DNA of 64,000 nucleotides from Fonsecaea monophora (GCF_001642475.1 NW_019173935.1:434001-498000); one strand, 5' to 3'; positions 19,168-31,471 are shown, counted from the first letter of the stretch. Notes: generated by a model not told the origin, from the letters alone. Made by a program: numbers and translations.

Positions 19168-21816
19168 CTACAAGCTGAATAGTCCACTCCTCCTCTTGCC
19201 AAACGGATATACAACTAAAGCGCTCAAATATAGACCAACGCTAATACCAATTGCCACTTGAACCATCCCATACCCAACATTGAAAATCGTCCCGCCGTAA
19301 ACGTCCGCACTGGTTGTACTGTTCTGCGCGTCCAAGAAGCCCGCAGTGCCGTTGTTGATGATACTTACTCCTGTCACGTTTCCAGTAATTTGATCGGCAC
19401 TTGTGATGCCTGCCACCAGGCTCCCACTCGCAGCTAGTCCGCTGGGGACCTGAACGAATATCGCCGGCAACATGGCGGCTGCCGCAAGACCGTGGAAGAA
19501 GCGAGAATAGAGATTGGCCATTGTTCCGATTGCAAAGGCACCGATTGCGTTGGCCACCTGGATGTTATTCGAGAGCTTGGTAGAGATCCAGAAGTTTGAT
19601 TGATAGCCGACAAAAGCGATCAGGGTCATGACCGGCATTTGTTTCCACTTCGCTTGGTTGATGATAGCGAGGCATATTGCAAATATCGGAACCCAGATAA
19701 ATCTCGCATAGAGGAGTTTGGGCCCGTGATTGGAATCGTTCCACCAAACCGGAATATTACAAGTCACGTCACTCTGTGCTTGAGGATAGATGAGGCCTGT
19801 TGTGGTTCCGTTAATCCCCTGACCAGATTTTGTTTGGAAGAACAATAAACAAGGAAACGTACCCATAATGACTGTGCCGACCAGGATTCCAAACCCAAGA
19901 AACAGTGAATATATAATGGCGTAGACCATCCTGACCGACCCTGACACAATGCTTTTACTTTGCAATTCCAGAGCAGAGCACAACACCATGTACCCCGGCA
20001 GGATTAGGGCTATACTACTTTGCGCAATAGCCGAGAAACAAAACACGGCAGTCCCTTTGTGGTAGATGGAACCTAGGCCCCGTGAAGTGAACGAGATGAG
20101 AACGGAAGCAAGTATTTCGAAGACGTGGGAGAATTGTTCCGAGCGGGTTACCACCACAAGCTGTAACCAGCCCAGGATGCATCCCAGAATGAAACTTGGA
20201 CCAAAGTCAACTGGCCGAGCGGAGAAAGCAAATGGGCCCACCGCGATGGCTGCTATGCCGTACGCAAAAATCCGGAGAGGAAGAGGATGTCGACCGCGCT
20301 TCTTCATGATGTCGTCTAGATCAGCAGTCCCCTGTTGAGCGGTGTATTTGCCGTGGATGACCAACTTGTATACGTCAAAGACGTCTCTGAACCTTCCAAG
20401 ATCGACGCTCTGGGACTCCTTTACCAAAGTGACTTCTGTGCTCATAGTAACTCTATCGTTGATGGAAACAAGCATCGAGCCTGGCATATAGAGAAAATCA
20501 CCATCAATGTTGAGTGCTCGAGCTGAGGTCTTCATGTATTCTTCGAGACGGTGAGTCGGTGCTCCAACAGCCATCAGACACCGAGCGAGCTTCTTCAAGT
20601 ACTTTCGGCAAGCAATAATCTCAGCAACATCTAGGACGACTCGCTCCTCATCTATCAGAAGGGACGGTGTCGACTTGTGATGGAAATAGTTTGCGGGGTG
20701 TTTGATCATATCCACCGCTGTTGCAATCATGCCATTCGAGGACTTTGCGTGTTGAGAGGGCGGACGAGGCACATAGTTGCTGCTTTGAGGCACAGCCGCT
20801 GCTGTTGAGGTCATGGATGCCTGAGCCAATAAGGTTGCCAGAGATCCAGTTGAGTGGCGGTCACGATCATCTCTATCATACCACTTCGGTCTTTTAGAAG
20901 GCGTGGCTCTTCCAGATGATGGTGTGGAATGATCATGACTCTCAGAGCCCGCGCGAGAATGGCTTTTGGAATAGAACCCTCTTGGAGAGTATCGGTTGGG
21001 TGGCTGTGAGACGGGGTCTTCGTGGTATGTAGGATGTGTAACTCCGTTCCGTTGCAAATGTGCCAATTTTGAAGCAAGAAGAGCGCCAAAGACACTGGGA
21101 CGATATTGATCAGGTGGGGGAACATAATCCAAATCATGAAGGTGCTTGTCGACTGCAGGTGTCTCTGCTCCGGAACGGGACTCCTCTTGCCATGCCGTCG
21201 CATGTGGTCCACTAGTCAGCGTTCTAATGAGCCGTCTCGCCTCCTGAATATTCTCATTATCTCGGTGCAGAGCTTTGGGGTCTTCGTTCTCTGTGTCGTC
21301 GTCACTAGTTTCGTCATGTAGCGTGTAGGGACGTTTATCTTTCTCGAGTGGTTCTAGAGGGATATCATCTTCATTGACTAGCCAGTCACTCAATGGCTTT
21401 GAAGGAGGAGATGAATTTGGAGATGCCAACGTTTGGGGAGTGGTGCTTTGAGAAATAAGAATTCCTGAGGGTGGTCTCGGTTGTGTGTGAGAATGGCTTA
21501 ATCTATTGGCGAGGCGACTCGCCCGGTCCTGGGCTTGAGCCGCAGCAGCATTCGTGATTCCCGCCCAGTTTGTAGCTGGAAGACCGTGGTCCGCCACATC
21601 TTCAGAATCGGGCAAGCGGATTATTGGGACAGATCCGTGCGTGCTAGTCTCGACCAGAGGCTCTCCCGCATCATCAGCAACGTCGGAGAATTTGACCTTT
21701 TGGTGGTGTCTGTTTCCATGCCTAAACCCTCTGAGAGTGTGTCGTCTCGCAGGGTTGGCATCAGAATCGTTGCTGGTTTGCCCGGATGTTGGTGACTGTA
21801 TGTCTCTTTCAGCCAT
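19168..21816 (-). CDS. PRM10-like ThrE/DUF1212 membrane protein
   Basis: An 882-codon open frame starting at ATG 21816; a GTG lies two codons upstream and was not used. The N-terminal half is a polar, Ser/Pro-rich cytosolic region. From about residue 390 begins the ThrE/DUF1212 domain: ERVVLDVAEIIACRKYLKKL, LARCLMAVGAPTHRLEEYM and LYMPGSMLVSINDR. After it come roughly ten hydrophobic segments ending PFGKRRSGLFSL. Yeast PRM10 is pheromone-induced and its bacterial relatives export threonine; the substrate in fungi is unknown. An in-frame GT-AG candidate intron of 66 bp (19862 down to 19797) would remove the stretch between GTVIMG and LIYPQ, leaving 860 residues; see findings. The start of RRP45 lies 1.36 kb away, divergent. 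Confidence 0.87.
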   Translation of the reverse strand: MAERDIQSPTSGQTSNDSDANPARRHTLRGFRHGNRHHQKVKFSDVADDAGEPLVETSTHGSVPIIRLPDSEDVADHGLPATNWAGITNAAAAQAQDRASRLANRLSHSHTQPRPPSGILISQSTTPQTLASPNSSPPSKPLSDWLVNEDDIPLEPLEKDKRPYTLHDETSDDDTENEDPKALHRDNENIQEARRLIRTLTSGPHATAWQEESRSGAETPAVDKHLHDLDYVPPPDQYRPSVFGALLASKLAHLQRNGVTHPTYHEDPVSQPPNRYSPRGFYSKSHSRAGSESHDHSTPSSGRATPSKRPKWYDRDDRDRHSTGSLATLLAQASMTSTAAAVPQSSNYVPRPPSQHAKSSNGMIATAVDMIKHPANYFHHKSTPSLLIDEERVVLDVAEIIACRKYLKKLARCLMAVGAPTHRLEEYMKTSARALNIDGDFLYMPGSMLVSINDRVTMSTEVTLVKESQSVDLGRFRDVFDVYKLVIHGKYTAQQGTADLDDIMKKRGRHPLPLRIFAYGIAAIAVGPFAFSARPVDFGPSFILGCILGWLQLVVVTRSEQFSHVFEILASVLISFTSRGLGSIYHKGTAVFCFSAIAQSSIALILPGYMVLCSALELQSKSIVSGSVRMVYAIIYSLFLGFGILVGTVIMGTFPCLLFFQTKSGQGINGTTTGLIYPQAQSDVTCNIPVWWNDSNHGPKLLYARFIWVPIFAICLAIINQAKWKQMPVMTLIAFVGYQSNFWISTKLSNNIQVANAIGAFAIGTMANLYSRFFHGLAAAAMLPAIFVQVPSGLAASGSLVAGITSADQITGNVTGVSIINNGTAGFLDAQNSTTSADVYGGTIFNVGYGMVQVAIGISVGLYLSALVVYPFGKRRSGLFSL

Positions 21817-23174
21817 GTCCACGGGCCACCAAAGAGCCGATTGTGTGAGAGAACGAACGCAGCCTGGCGAGCATCGACCAGCCTATTAAAATATTAAGAT
21901 GTGGCGAGGGTGGAAAATTCCAGGTCAAATGGCGACAAAGGACCACTGTTGCAACAAAGAACCAACCAGAAATATTTGGTTCAGTACCACGTTTTTGGCA
22001 TGGATTCCTGAAAGAAGGAAAAGTGAAAGGCCTCGAAGACCCGAAGAGCCTGAGAATCACACGCTGGCAAGTTCATGGAAAGGGAAAGGAAAGCATGAGA
22101 AGTAAAAATGTCCAAAGGCATAGCGGAGCGGCGGAGGTCAAGGGCACCGGGCTGCCGTGCAGAGTGGGAGAGGTTTGGGCACAATGCAAAGCTTGAATCT
22201 CATTGCCTAAGAACAATTCATCATCCACAGACCCACGTCTTCGATAACAGACGGAACCGTCCTTGCACTTGGTGGGGCGTCGGAGGTTTGTCAGATATTC
22301 CCTATATGCGCAAGAGCAAAAGTCGTTGCGGGTAAGGCGAGAAAGCGAAAAGGAACCACAGCGAGGCTCGAGAAATGGATTCTTTTACCAATAAGAGGTG
22401 TAGGAAATGACATGAGGGTGGACGACCTTGATAGTGGCCCAACAAATATGGGGATTGGTGAGGCTCGGTGGAAAAGTTTGAACAAGGCTGACGCAACCCA
22501 AGCCTGTCAATGGGAGCAGAAAGAGAAGTTCGCTGAGGTCGAAGGCTTGAAGTAACCTCATAACCGTTTGGTGCCGTGGCGTGGTGTCATGATAAGTACC
22601 TCGTATACGGTACGTTCCAGTACCTGGATCTGCGTTCGGCCTTCTGCTTATCTCGCATGTGAGACAAATAAGATCATCCAAGCCGCTTGCAGATCGCAGA
22701 TTTGCATGTGAAGTGCGGTTACAATCATGTGATTTTAGAAATCTCAGGTATTCGGGAACCGCATTGGAGTCGACTTGCAGTGAGTCAGATTTCAGATGAA
22801 AGCAAGGATTCGGGGGACTACTTCTTCTGGATAAAGAACACATTTCAAAGGATTGATGGGGAAAAATTGGAACAAAGAGGCGATAGGCAAACGAAAAATT
22901 GATTTTGTTGAGGAAAAAGATATATTCGGTTCGAGGCGAAATGCTCCACAGTAGCAGTGGGCCTTAATACCAGGTGGAGCATACAGTCCTAAAACGCAAG
23001 AATATTTTCGGCCTCAAGCCACCAACTTTGACGGGCAGAAAGTAAATTGTTGCAACCCAAAGGACCAGTCACATCAATCTCGCCGTAGAATGTGTGAATA
23101 ACGAATTCCCTGAATGGAGACGAAACCCCTCTACCAACAATACCCACCATCACAACTGATACTACCTCAATAAT
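21817..23174. other. Divergent promoter region of PRM10-like gene and RRP45
   Basis: No gene is supported; ORFs are short and lack bias. The 60 bp before the RRP45 ATG read as a short A/C-rich leader (CTACCAACAATACCC). Confidence 0.5.
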
Positions 23175-24099
23175 ATGCCACGCGAAGTCGACATCTCCAA
23201 CATTGAACAGCATTTCATCCTTCAAGCCCTAGAACAAGGCGTCCGACTAGATGGACGACGCCTTGACCACTTCAGAAACCTCGACCTACAATTCGGAGAT
23301 GAATATGGAACAGTGACTGCCCGTCTGGGGAAAACGAGGTAGGCTATTGTCTACGCCCGTGTTGGCTTAAACTAAACGCGTGCGAAGAGTACATGTGCAA
23401 ATTTCGGCAGAAGTCACCAAGCCACTTGAAGACCGCAAATTCGATGGGATCTTCACAATTGTCACGGAATTGAGCCCTATTGCGTCTCCCGCATATGAAG
23501 TCGGTAGACAGACCGAGCAAGAAGTAATATTGTCTCGGACTCTCGAAAAGGCCATACGCAGATCTCGTGCTATTGATACGGAATCCTTATGCATTATTGC
23601 GGGCGCAAAGTGCTGGTCCATCAGAGCAGACGTGCACGTTCTTGACTCTGACGGTGGTCTGGTCGACTGTGCCTGTATCGCGATTGTGGCAGCTTTGAGA
23701 CATTTTCGAAGACCAGATGTCTCGGTTGATGGGGAAACTGTAACTATCTACACCATGGCCGAGCGAGTTCCCGTTCCATTGAGCATCATGCACCACCCCG
23801 TCTGCACGACGTTCAGCTTCTACCACGGAGGGGAGACCGTCTTGTTGGATGCCACACGCAGCGAAGAGCAAGTTCGGGACTCGAGTGTAACTTTTACTGT
23901 GAACGACTTTGAATTATGTCAAGTTTCCAAAATGGGAGGTAGCTCGATCGATGCCCTAGTTCTCCTGAAGTGTATCAACACGGCGCTGAGCAAAGGGAAA
24001 GAGATAAACGAGATCGTGGCTAAGAAATTGGCAGAGGATACGACCAAGCGAGACGTGGGCGGACTGATTGCCGAGCTGAGAGCTGAGAACGAGAGATGA
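23175..24099 (+). CDS. rrp45: Exosome complex subunit Rrp45 (RNase PH-like)
   Basis: Two exons, join(23175..23338,23388..24099), give 291 residues; the 49-bp intron starts GTAGGC and ends GCGAAG. Rrp45 is one of six RNase PH-like ring proteins of the 3'-5' RNA exosome and is catalytically inactive in eukaryotes. It starts PREVDISNIEQHFILQAL and keeps QGVRLDGRRLDHFRNL, then GTVTARLGKTRVHVQISAEV, PIASPAYEVGR and LSRTLEKAIRRSRAIDTESL. The second half has DVHVLDSDGGLVDCACIAIVA and FRRPDVSVDG, followed by a C-terminal segment DFELCQVSKMGGSSID. Length and motif order fit fungal Rrp45 well. The acceptor AG at 23386-23387 is the only nearby one that keeps TRVHVQ in frame. Confidence 0.94.
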
Positions 24100-25007
24100 C
24101 CACACTCTTGAGCCACGAACCCAACGTCGATACCCTACCCGTCATTGTCGGCGTCTGGATGAGGCGGGCTGGAGAAAAGGGGTAGAAGTGATGTTGTATG
24201 GACAGCAATTCTACCACCGAATGAAACGTTGATGCTTGATAGATATGTATGTAACAACAACGCAGCGATCGTCATGGATGTGGCAGTGCAGTCTCAGATG
24301 CCATTTTTAAATTCTTAGGAATTGCCCCCCCAAGACACCAAGGATCCAGTCAGCGAAGAATCAATCTCCCGCGTGGGATAGGCTGTCGAGCCAGTGGTTG
24401 GCAGTGAGGTTGTGGCATTTAACATGTGGTACACTGGGATGGCTTCCAGGCTGCAGGCAAACGATATTTGGTTGATGGTTGTCTCTGCTCCCTCAAACTG
24501 CGACATACCTATGTAAGTAGGAGAGGTGTGGTGACCGCAGTCGCCCGTGTAGGTCTTCTGGGCGACTTCGGGTTGCGCCTCACAGCACCAGCTTGTAACA
24601 TTAGTGTCTCGCTTGGTGCCTCTAAAGCCACTGAAACTAAGCGCCAGCCTTGCTAAGGCCCCATTTGATAGGGACCAGCCACTGAATGCTGTTGCCCGCA
24701 CGGGGTCACTGGTGGTCACGTAGTGGCCTCCCGTGCCTCCTCCTTAGATTCAAGGCGTTGCTCCGCCTGCGCCGCGTATCCCAAATCGAACTTGGGTTCT
24801 TGGTACTGCCATAGTCACCGTCAATCTCGACAAAGGACAGACCACGCTGACATCTACTCTGTCCAACACTGAAATCTAGCGCAAAATGTCTGCAACAAAC
24901 ACTCTCAACTGTGACGGCGGCCTTTCATGATCCTTTATGGCACGGTAACGCACGCACACTGTCGATTCCCTCCTCATAAACCCCTCTGGCGCCCATCCGT
25001 TTGAGAA
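24100..25007. other. Intergenic region and flippase leader
   Basis: No gene. A 14-codon upstream ORF (24886-24930) precedes the flippase start; the rest holds only short chance ORFs. Confidence 0.5.
24886..24930 (+). promoter_or_regulatory. Upstream ORF before the flippase gene (14 codons)
   Basis: ATG 24886 to TGA 24928-24930 codes MSATNTLNCDGGLS and ends 77 bp before the flippase ATG. The AAAATGTC context is good. Its translation depends on an unproved transcript start. Confidence 0.35.
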
Positions 25008-28000
25008 ATGGACGGGAGATCCAATGCGCCTCAAGCTCCCAACCATAACAACAATGTACTGGATGATCTGGGGAATTCACAGCCGGCCTACAGCACAGGG
25101 CAGCGCCCTCCCGTAGACGACTCGCAACTCCTCAACGTATTCAATATCGATGACTCCGAAGGTCCTCAACCAAGACCATCCACCAGCTACGATGATTTTG
25201 TCGGCGGAGGCAGGTCCGCGGCAGGAGGCCAAGCACCACCGCCAACGTCCTCAACTCGACCCTTCACTGCTCCTTACATGGACAGCGGAACCCGAAACTA
25301 CTCCCAGACCTCAGACTTACAAAATTACGCAAGGTACGGAGACGGGGAGGATTTGACCGAGGAAGAGTCGGGATACAAATACTATGATAATGCAGGTCCC
25401 TCCGACGACCATATCCCCGGCGGAGGTGTCAAAGTTGTCGGGCGACATCACAGACGCGATCGGAATAGTCTGATGTCCATGTCGGGCGTTATGGATAGAG
25501 CAAAAGGAATGCTGGGGATACGCAACAGCAACTACTCGGATATCAACCTCCCCTTGACCGAAGCCGGTCTGCAGAACTCGAGAGTAGATACAGCTGGGAC
25601 GGACGAGACGCCTCCAATTCGAGAGAAGAAGGAATTCAGTTTTGATAATATCAAAGACATGTTTACGAGGAAGAAGGTCGATCCAGCATCCCTAGGCCCC
25701 AGGATTATCCATCTCAACAATGCCACGGTCAACGCTGGTAACAGATGGGTCGACAACCATGTTTCTACCGCCAAATACAACATCGCGACCTTCTTACCGA
25801 AATTTCTCTTCGAACAATTTTCCAAATACGCCAACTTGTTCTTCTTATTTACCGCCGCCCTACAGCAAGTACCTAACGTCTCCCCCACAAATCGCTACAC
25901 GACTATAGTCCCGCTCCTGATTGTGCTCATGATATCTGCAATTAAGGAACTAGTGGAGGACTGGAAGCGAAAGACAGCAGACAAGAGCTTAAATGACTCC
26001 AAAGCACGGGTCTTAAAAGGTTCGACCTTCGTGGAGACAAAATGGATCAATGTTGCTGTTGGTGACATCGTTCGTGTCGAGTCGGAGGAGTCTTTTCCTG
26101 CCGACTTAGTCCTGCTCACAAGTTCTGAACCTGAAGGGCTTTGCTACATCGAAACCGCTAACCTTGACGGCGAGACCAACCTCAAAATTAAACAGGCGAT
26201 TCCAGAGACGGTCCATTTAGTGAACCCTGCAGACTTGGGGAGACTGAACGGACGGATAAGGTCGGAACAGCCGAATAGCAGTCTCTACACATACGAAGCA
26301 ACGTTGACGGTGGCTGGCGTAGGGAACGAGAAAGAACACCCCTTGTCTCCCGACCAGTTACTTCTCCGTGGGGCGGTCCTCCGCAATACTCCCTGGGTGC
26401 ATGGAGTGGTTGTCTTTACCGGCCATGAAACGAAACTGATGCGGAATGCTACTGCTACACCTATCAAGAGAACAGATGTGGAGCGGATGCTCAACAAGCA
26501 GATTCTGATGCTTGTTGCTATCCTCTTGGTTCTCAGCGCTGTCAGCACAATTGGTGATCTCGTTGTTCGCTCCACTGCTGGCCAAAAACTCACATACCTC
26601 TACTACGATAATTTCAACGCCGCTTCGCAATTCTTCCTGGACCTCTGCACCTACTGGATTCTGTACTCAAACTTGGTCCCACTGTCACTATTCGTTACCG
26701 TCGAAATAGTCAAATATTTCCAGGCTTTTCTCATCAGCAGCGATTTGGATATGTACTACACGGAGACCGACACCCCCGCTGTATGTCGAACCTCGTCGCT
26801 TGTAGAGGAGTTGGGACAGATTGAATACATTTTCTCGGACAAGACAGGGACTTTGACCTGCAACATGATGGAATTCCGCCAATGCTCCATCAACGGCATT
26901 CAATACGCAGGCGTGGTACCGGAAGACCGCAAGGCCACCGGGCCTGAAGATTTGGACGGCATTCATGATTTCAAACAACTCCGCGAGAATATGAAGTCAC
27001 ACCCGAGCGCTGGCGTCATTGACCAATTCCTCTCACTACTTGCCGTTTGCCACACAGTGATTCCAGAACGCAAAGACGAGAAGTCGGAGATCAAATACCA
27101 AGCCGCATCCCCAGATGAGGGCGCTTTAGTCGAAGGCGCCGTGATGCTCGGATACCGGTTTGTGGCCCGAAAACCTCGCTCGGTGATTGTCCAAGTCGAG
27201 GGCCGAGATGTGGAATACGAACTACTAGCAGTCTGTGAATTCAACTCGACCAGGAAGCGGATGTCGACTCTCTTCCGCTGCCCAGATGGAAAGATCCGGA
27301 TATACTGCAAGGGTGCTGATACAGTGATCATGGAGAGACTGGCCAAGGACAATCACACCGTGGAGACTACATTACGGCATTTGGAGGACTATGCTACTGA
27401 AGGCCTTCGAACTTTGTGTCTTGCTATGCGCGAGGTCCCGGAACAAGAGTATCAGCAATGGCGACAAATTTTCGACAAGGCAGCCACAACTGTTGGAGGC
27501 AATCGTGCTGAAGAGCTTGATAAGGCAGCAGAGATCATTGAGCACGATTTGTACCTCTTGGGAGCGACTGCGATCGAGGATCGTCTCCAGGATGGAGTGC
27601 CAGATACTATTCACACCCTGCAACAAGCGGGAATTAAAGTCTGGGTCCTTACGGGTGATCGACAGGAAACGGCCATCAACATTGGCATGAGCTGTAAGTT
27701 GATCAGCGAGGATATGACACTGTTGATCATCAACGAGGATAATTCAAGCGCAACCCGAGAAAGCCTGCAGAAGAAATACGACGCGGTACGGAGTCAAGCT
27801 GCGGCTGGTGAGCGTGATGTCCTCGCCCTGGTCATTGATGGCAAATCTCTTGCCTTTGCCTTGGAGAAGGATATGGAGAAGCTGTTTCTTGACTTGGCAG
27901 TCATTTGCAAAGCAGTCATTTGTTGTCGAGTTTCGCCATTACAAAAGGCGCTGGTGGTCAAACTCGTCAAGAGACATCTCAAGGCGCTTCTCCTGGCCAT

Positions 28001-29163
28001 CGGCGATGGTGCGAATGATGTCTCCATGATCCAAGCGGCACACGTTGGTGTCGGTATCAGTGGCGTGGAAGGTCTTCAAGCTGCACGCAGTGCCGATGTT
28101 TCGATTGGCCAATTCCGCTATCTCAGAAAACTGCTCCTCGTGCATGGAGCGTGGAGTTATCAACGCATCAGCAAGGTCATCCTGTACTCGTTCTACAAGA
28201 ACATTGCCATGTTCATGACGCAGTTCTGGGTAAGCAAGACGGCAATAGTCTCTATCAAACTCGTGTTCAGTGCTAACAAGCGACTAGTATGCCTTCCAAA
28301 ACTCCTTTTCTGGCCAAGTCATCTACGAATCTTGGACGCTCTCCTTTTACAATGTCCTCTTCACATTTTTCCCACCTTTCGCCATTGGCGTATTCGATCA
28401 ATACATCTCCGCTCGTCTTCTGGACCGGTACCCGCAGTCCTACCAACTCACCCAGAAAGGGGTGTTCTTCCGCATGCACAGCTTTTGGTCCTGGGTCGCC
28501 AACGGCTTTTATCATTCCATACTCGCATACGTCTTCTCGAGTTACTTCTTTCTGAATGATGGCATTCTGGCTGATGGCAAGGTTGCGGGGCACTGGGTCT
28601 GGGGTACCTCGACTTATACCGCAATCCTCCTCGTTGTCCTTGGAAAGGCGGCACTGATAACGAACGTCTGGACGAAATATACGGTGATGGCGATTCCGGG
28701 AAGCTTTGTGATATGGTTGGCTTTCATCCCTGCCTACAGTTACGCGGCACCAAACATTGGAAGTGGGTTTTCGACCGAGCTCGATGGAATCATTCCCGTC
28801 ATGTTTTCATATCCGGTCTTTTACGCACTTTGCCTCGTCCTTCCGCCAGTCTGTCTTGTGCGGGATTTTGCATGGAAGTATGTCAAGAGGATGTATTTCC
28901 CACAAAGTTATCACCACGTACAGGAGATTCAGAAATACAATGTGCAGGATTACAGGCCGAGGATGGAGCAATTCCAGAAGGCCGTGAGAAAAGTGAGGCA
29001 GGTGCAGCGCATGAGGAAGCAGAGAGGCTACGCATTTTCTGCGGGCGATGAGAGCACGGGCGGACAGACGATGAGAGTATTGAGTCTGTATGACACAACA
29101 AAACACAGAGGGCGGTACGGCGAGTTGGACAGTGTCAAGGGACCCCCGCCGGGCATGTTGTGA
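25008..29163 (+). CDS. drs2: P4-type phospholipid-transporting ATPase, Drs2 type
   Basis: Two exons, join(25008..28229,28288..29163), give 1365 residues; the 58-bp intron (GTAAGC...GACTAG) lies in the sequence for the membrane segments after the P domain. The enzyme flips aminophospholipids to the cytosolic leaflet of trans-Golgi and endosomal membranes, usually with a Cdc50 subunit. The polar N-terminus (about 1-215) is followed by the P4 entry motif ATFLPKFLFEQFSKYANLFF, the A-domain NLDGETNLK, the phosphorylation site SDKTGTLTCN (Asp611), YQAASPDEGALV, KGADTVIMERL, WVLTGDRQETAINIG and GDGANDVSMIQAAHVGVGISG. Exon 2 encodes the last membrane segments and a cytosolic tail. The length equals that of yeast Drs2 (about 1355), and closeness to the Drs2 branch rather than Dnf1/Neo1 is inferred from length and motif spacing. 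All catalytic residues I can check are intact. Confidence 0.95.
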
Positions 29164-29798
29164 CCCTCCTGTCGACTGTCACTGTCACTTGTCACTGAGG
29201 GTGTCTGTCTCACCCGGATGGGGAGACAACATCGCAGAGACAGAGAGAGCAAAGCCGACAAAAGCTTTTACGTGAAGAATGGTTGTTGTCTGTGTCCCCA
29301 ATTTTCTCCCTCCGTTTTGGTGAAGATTTCAACGATGAGATGTATAGCATGCATGCATGAAAATATATACTGGTGGTGGCTCAATGGCGTTTTTTTTTTC
29401 CTTCTCTGAACAAAGTCATCAAGGACAATTGATCTTGTATCCTGTACTCGGTATCCGTATTCATTTCCTGCGTCTACTCATGTGACTCTGTTTTTGTGGG
29501 GTTTGGTTCCCGTCGACTGTTCAGTAAGAAGAAAGATTTGGTTGGAAGGAGGAACAGGGGGAGGACCAAAGAAGGCAGTATCCAATCCGCAAGCATTCCA
29601 TTCTGAGGGTATCAATAGTCTAGACAGTCTATATGCGCATATGAGCTGCGCGGTGGTCAAGGTTCTCCAGCATCATCCAACCATCACGGGTCCAGTCCAA
29701 GCGTCCCATCATTCATTCCAGCCGCCCAACCATCCAAACCGTGGCACCGAGTACAGTCCGCTGTTGCCAGCACACGCTCTCTCTCTCTATATATAGAA
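29164..29798. other. Intergenic region between convergent flippase and ECL1-like genes
   Basis: 3' flanks only. Contains a T10 run near 29391 and a CTCTCTCTATATATA stretch near 29778. No gene is seen. Confidence 0.5.
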
Positions 29799-30731
29799 TC
29801 AAGACGCCTTCCCAAACAAGGCCCCCAAGCCCTCGCCCTTTGGCGTCGCGGCGGGAACGACAGGTCGAACCACTTTCTTGCCCCAGAGGTCAAACTCGGG
29901 TTCCGCGGCGGGGATCGACCCCGCCAATGGCGGACCGTCGCCAACAACCCTCAGAGCCGGAGGGGGAATATGGGGCGTGACCAAATCTATGCTTCGAGAG
30001 TATCCGGCACTGGTGCTGTACAGTGGATTGGTGCGAGGGGCCAGCGGGCGCAAGTTGAACTCGTACATGCTGCCAAAGCTGGATGATGTTGTGGTGGGGC
30101 TGTTGGCCAGACTTGGCGTGGTTGTGCTGGGTGTCAGGGTGGACATGCTCAAGGTACTCTTGTGCCGCACTGCTGCTGGGCGGTCGGTCTTGACGAGGTG
30201 GTGGTTGTCGGCATGATCGGAAGGGCTGTTGACGACATTGTGTGTCTGGTGGAAACGACTCAGGTAGCGAAACGCCTCAGAGCCGGCTGAGGCGCCGCGG
30301 TGAGGTATTTTGGGTTTCCATTCCGTTGGGTCAAGATCTGATCGGTGCTCGTGCAGATCAATGGGTATCCGTATGGAAGGTTTGTCTTGATGTTCTGGGG
30401 ACGCGCTGGGAATGCGCGTTGGTATGGTCGGACGCGGAGAGGAGGGGAGGGACGATGGCGGTGTAGAAGATTCATGGGACAGATTGGAGGCCGACAAAGG
30501 CTTCGCGGCGTCCTTGCGACGACATCTGACCGCTCATCAGCGTCTGTGATAGAGAAGAGAGGGGCAGACGAGGGTGAGACTTACGCTTCACTGCAGTAGA
30601 GAATCGAGTTGCATGGAGTCATGATCTGTTTCTCGCACATGGCGCTGCGGTCGCGGGTTAGGAATTCGCCTGCAATGGAGACGGACCATGGGTTTGTGGC
30701 CTTACCAGTACTGCAGAAAACTAGCCGCCAT
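29799..30731 (-). CDS. Ecl1-family zinc-binding life-span regulatory factor
   Basis: Three exons, complement(join(29799..30525,30585..30644,30706..30731)), give 270 residues; both introns are GT-AG (59 and 61 bp). The assembled N-terminus reads MAASFLQYCAMCEKQ then SILYCSEACRRKD. Cysteines at 9, 12, 20, 26 and 30 form the CxxC...CxxxC zinc-binding signature of the Ecl1/2/3 family, known from fission yeast as extenders of chronological lifespan. The rest is a Ser/Pro/Thr-rich disordered region ending EFDLWGKKVVRP and GLGALFGKAS. The zinc motif is split over three exons, so no single reading frame shows it whole. Fungal relatives are annotated as life-span regulatory factors; biochemical activity is not known. 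It probably acts in stress or nutrient signalling, by family analogy. Confidence 0.85.
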
Positions 30732-31471
30732 CTCTTTTTCTTTGTCCCTCCTGTTACCGCTGGGGGCGGAGGAGCGAGGTGTGAGCACTGAGTCACCACT
30801 CCTGCGCTTCAGTTTCCGAGCAGAGGAAGTGCCTCCTTTGCCATGTTGCTGGATTTTTCGCGAGGGGAGATCTTCTCCCATTGAGGGCGGTGAGGTAGGT
30901 ATATGTACCTGGGATGAGGGATAATAAAGGAGAGGCCAGGCGTTGCCTTGGTTGGGCAGCTGATGGTTTGTTGTACACCGCAAAAGTGACTTGGGTGCAT
31001 TCCAAGGGTGCCAGGCTGCGCCTTGTGTGGATGACGTTAAAAGTGGGCGTGTGCCGTGCCCCGTTCCAGACGAGGCCACTTCGCGCGACCGCAATGTTTT
31101 GGGGCACCACGCAGCCTGAAAGGCCTATAGGATGAGGGGTCGATGGGCGGGCCAATGTCCCAGGTGCATGTGCCGCGAGCCCTATGACCCCCTAATCGAA
31201 GCGCCTAGGCTAAATCCGGCCTTGGTCTGACGGGTGACTGACGGGGGACAAGGAGCATCTAAACGGAGCGCACCAAAGGTCCTCTGGCTCCATGCAAGGC
31301 ACTGGGAAGTGCAAATACCATGGATCAGGAGGGGTTTAGCCCAGGTACGTGTCTTGCTCGTAGCTGGCCTCATCGTGCGATTAGCATATTCTCTCAATTT
31401 ATTCCATCATCAGCTAAGAAGGAAAATGTACCATCGCATTGAGTGGGACTATAATGCAGCCGATGACGGCT
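30732..31471. other. Intergenic region between ECL1-like and VPS72
   Basis: 740 bp: promoter of the ECL1-like gene and 3' flank of VPS72. ORFs of 120-130 codons here are mutually overlapping and unrecognised. Confidence 0.5.

Noticed and set aside
29890..29935. tRNA-like GGTTCCGC/GATCGACCCC sequence
   Set aside because: It lies inside the coding exon of the Ecl1-family gene and no acceptor or anticodon arms can be placed around it.
31182..31471. Extra exon or gene downstream of VPS72
   Set aside because: Only short ORFs on both strands with no family motif; read as 3' flank.
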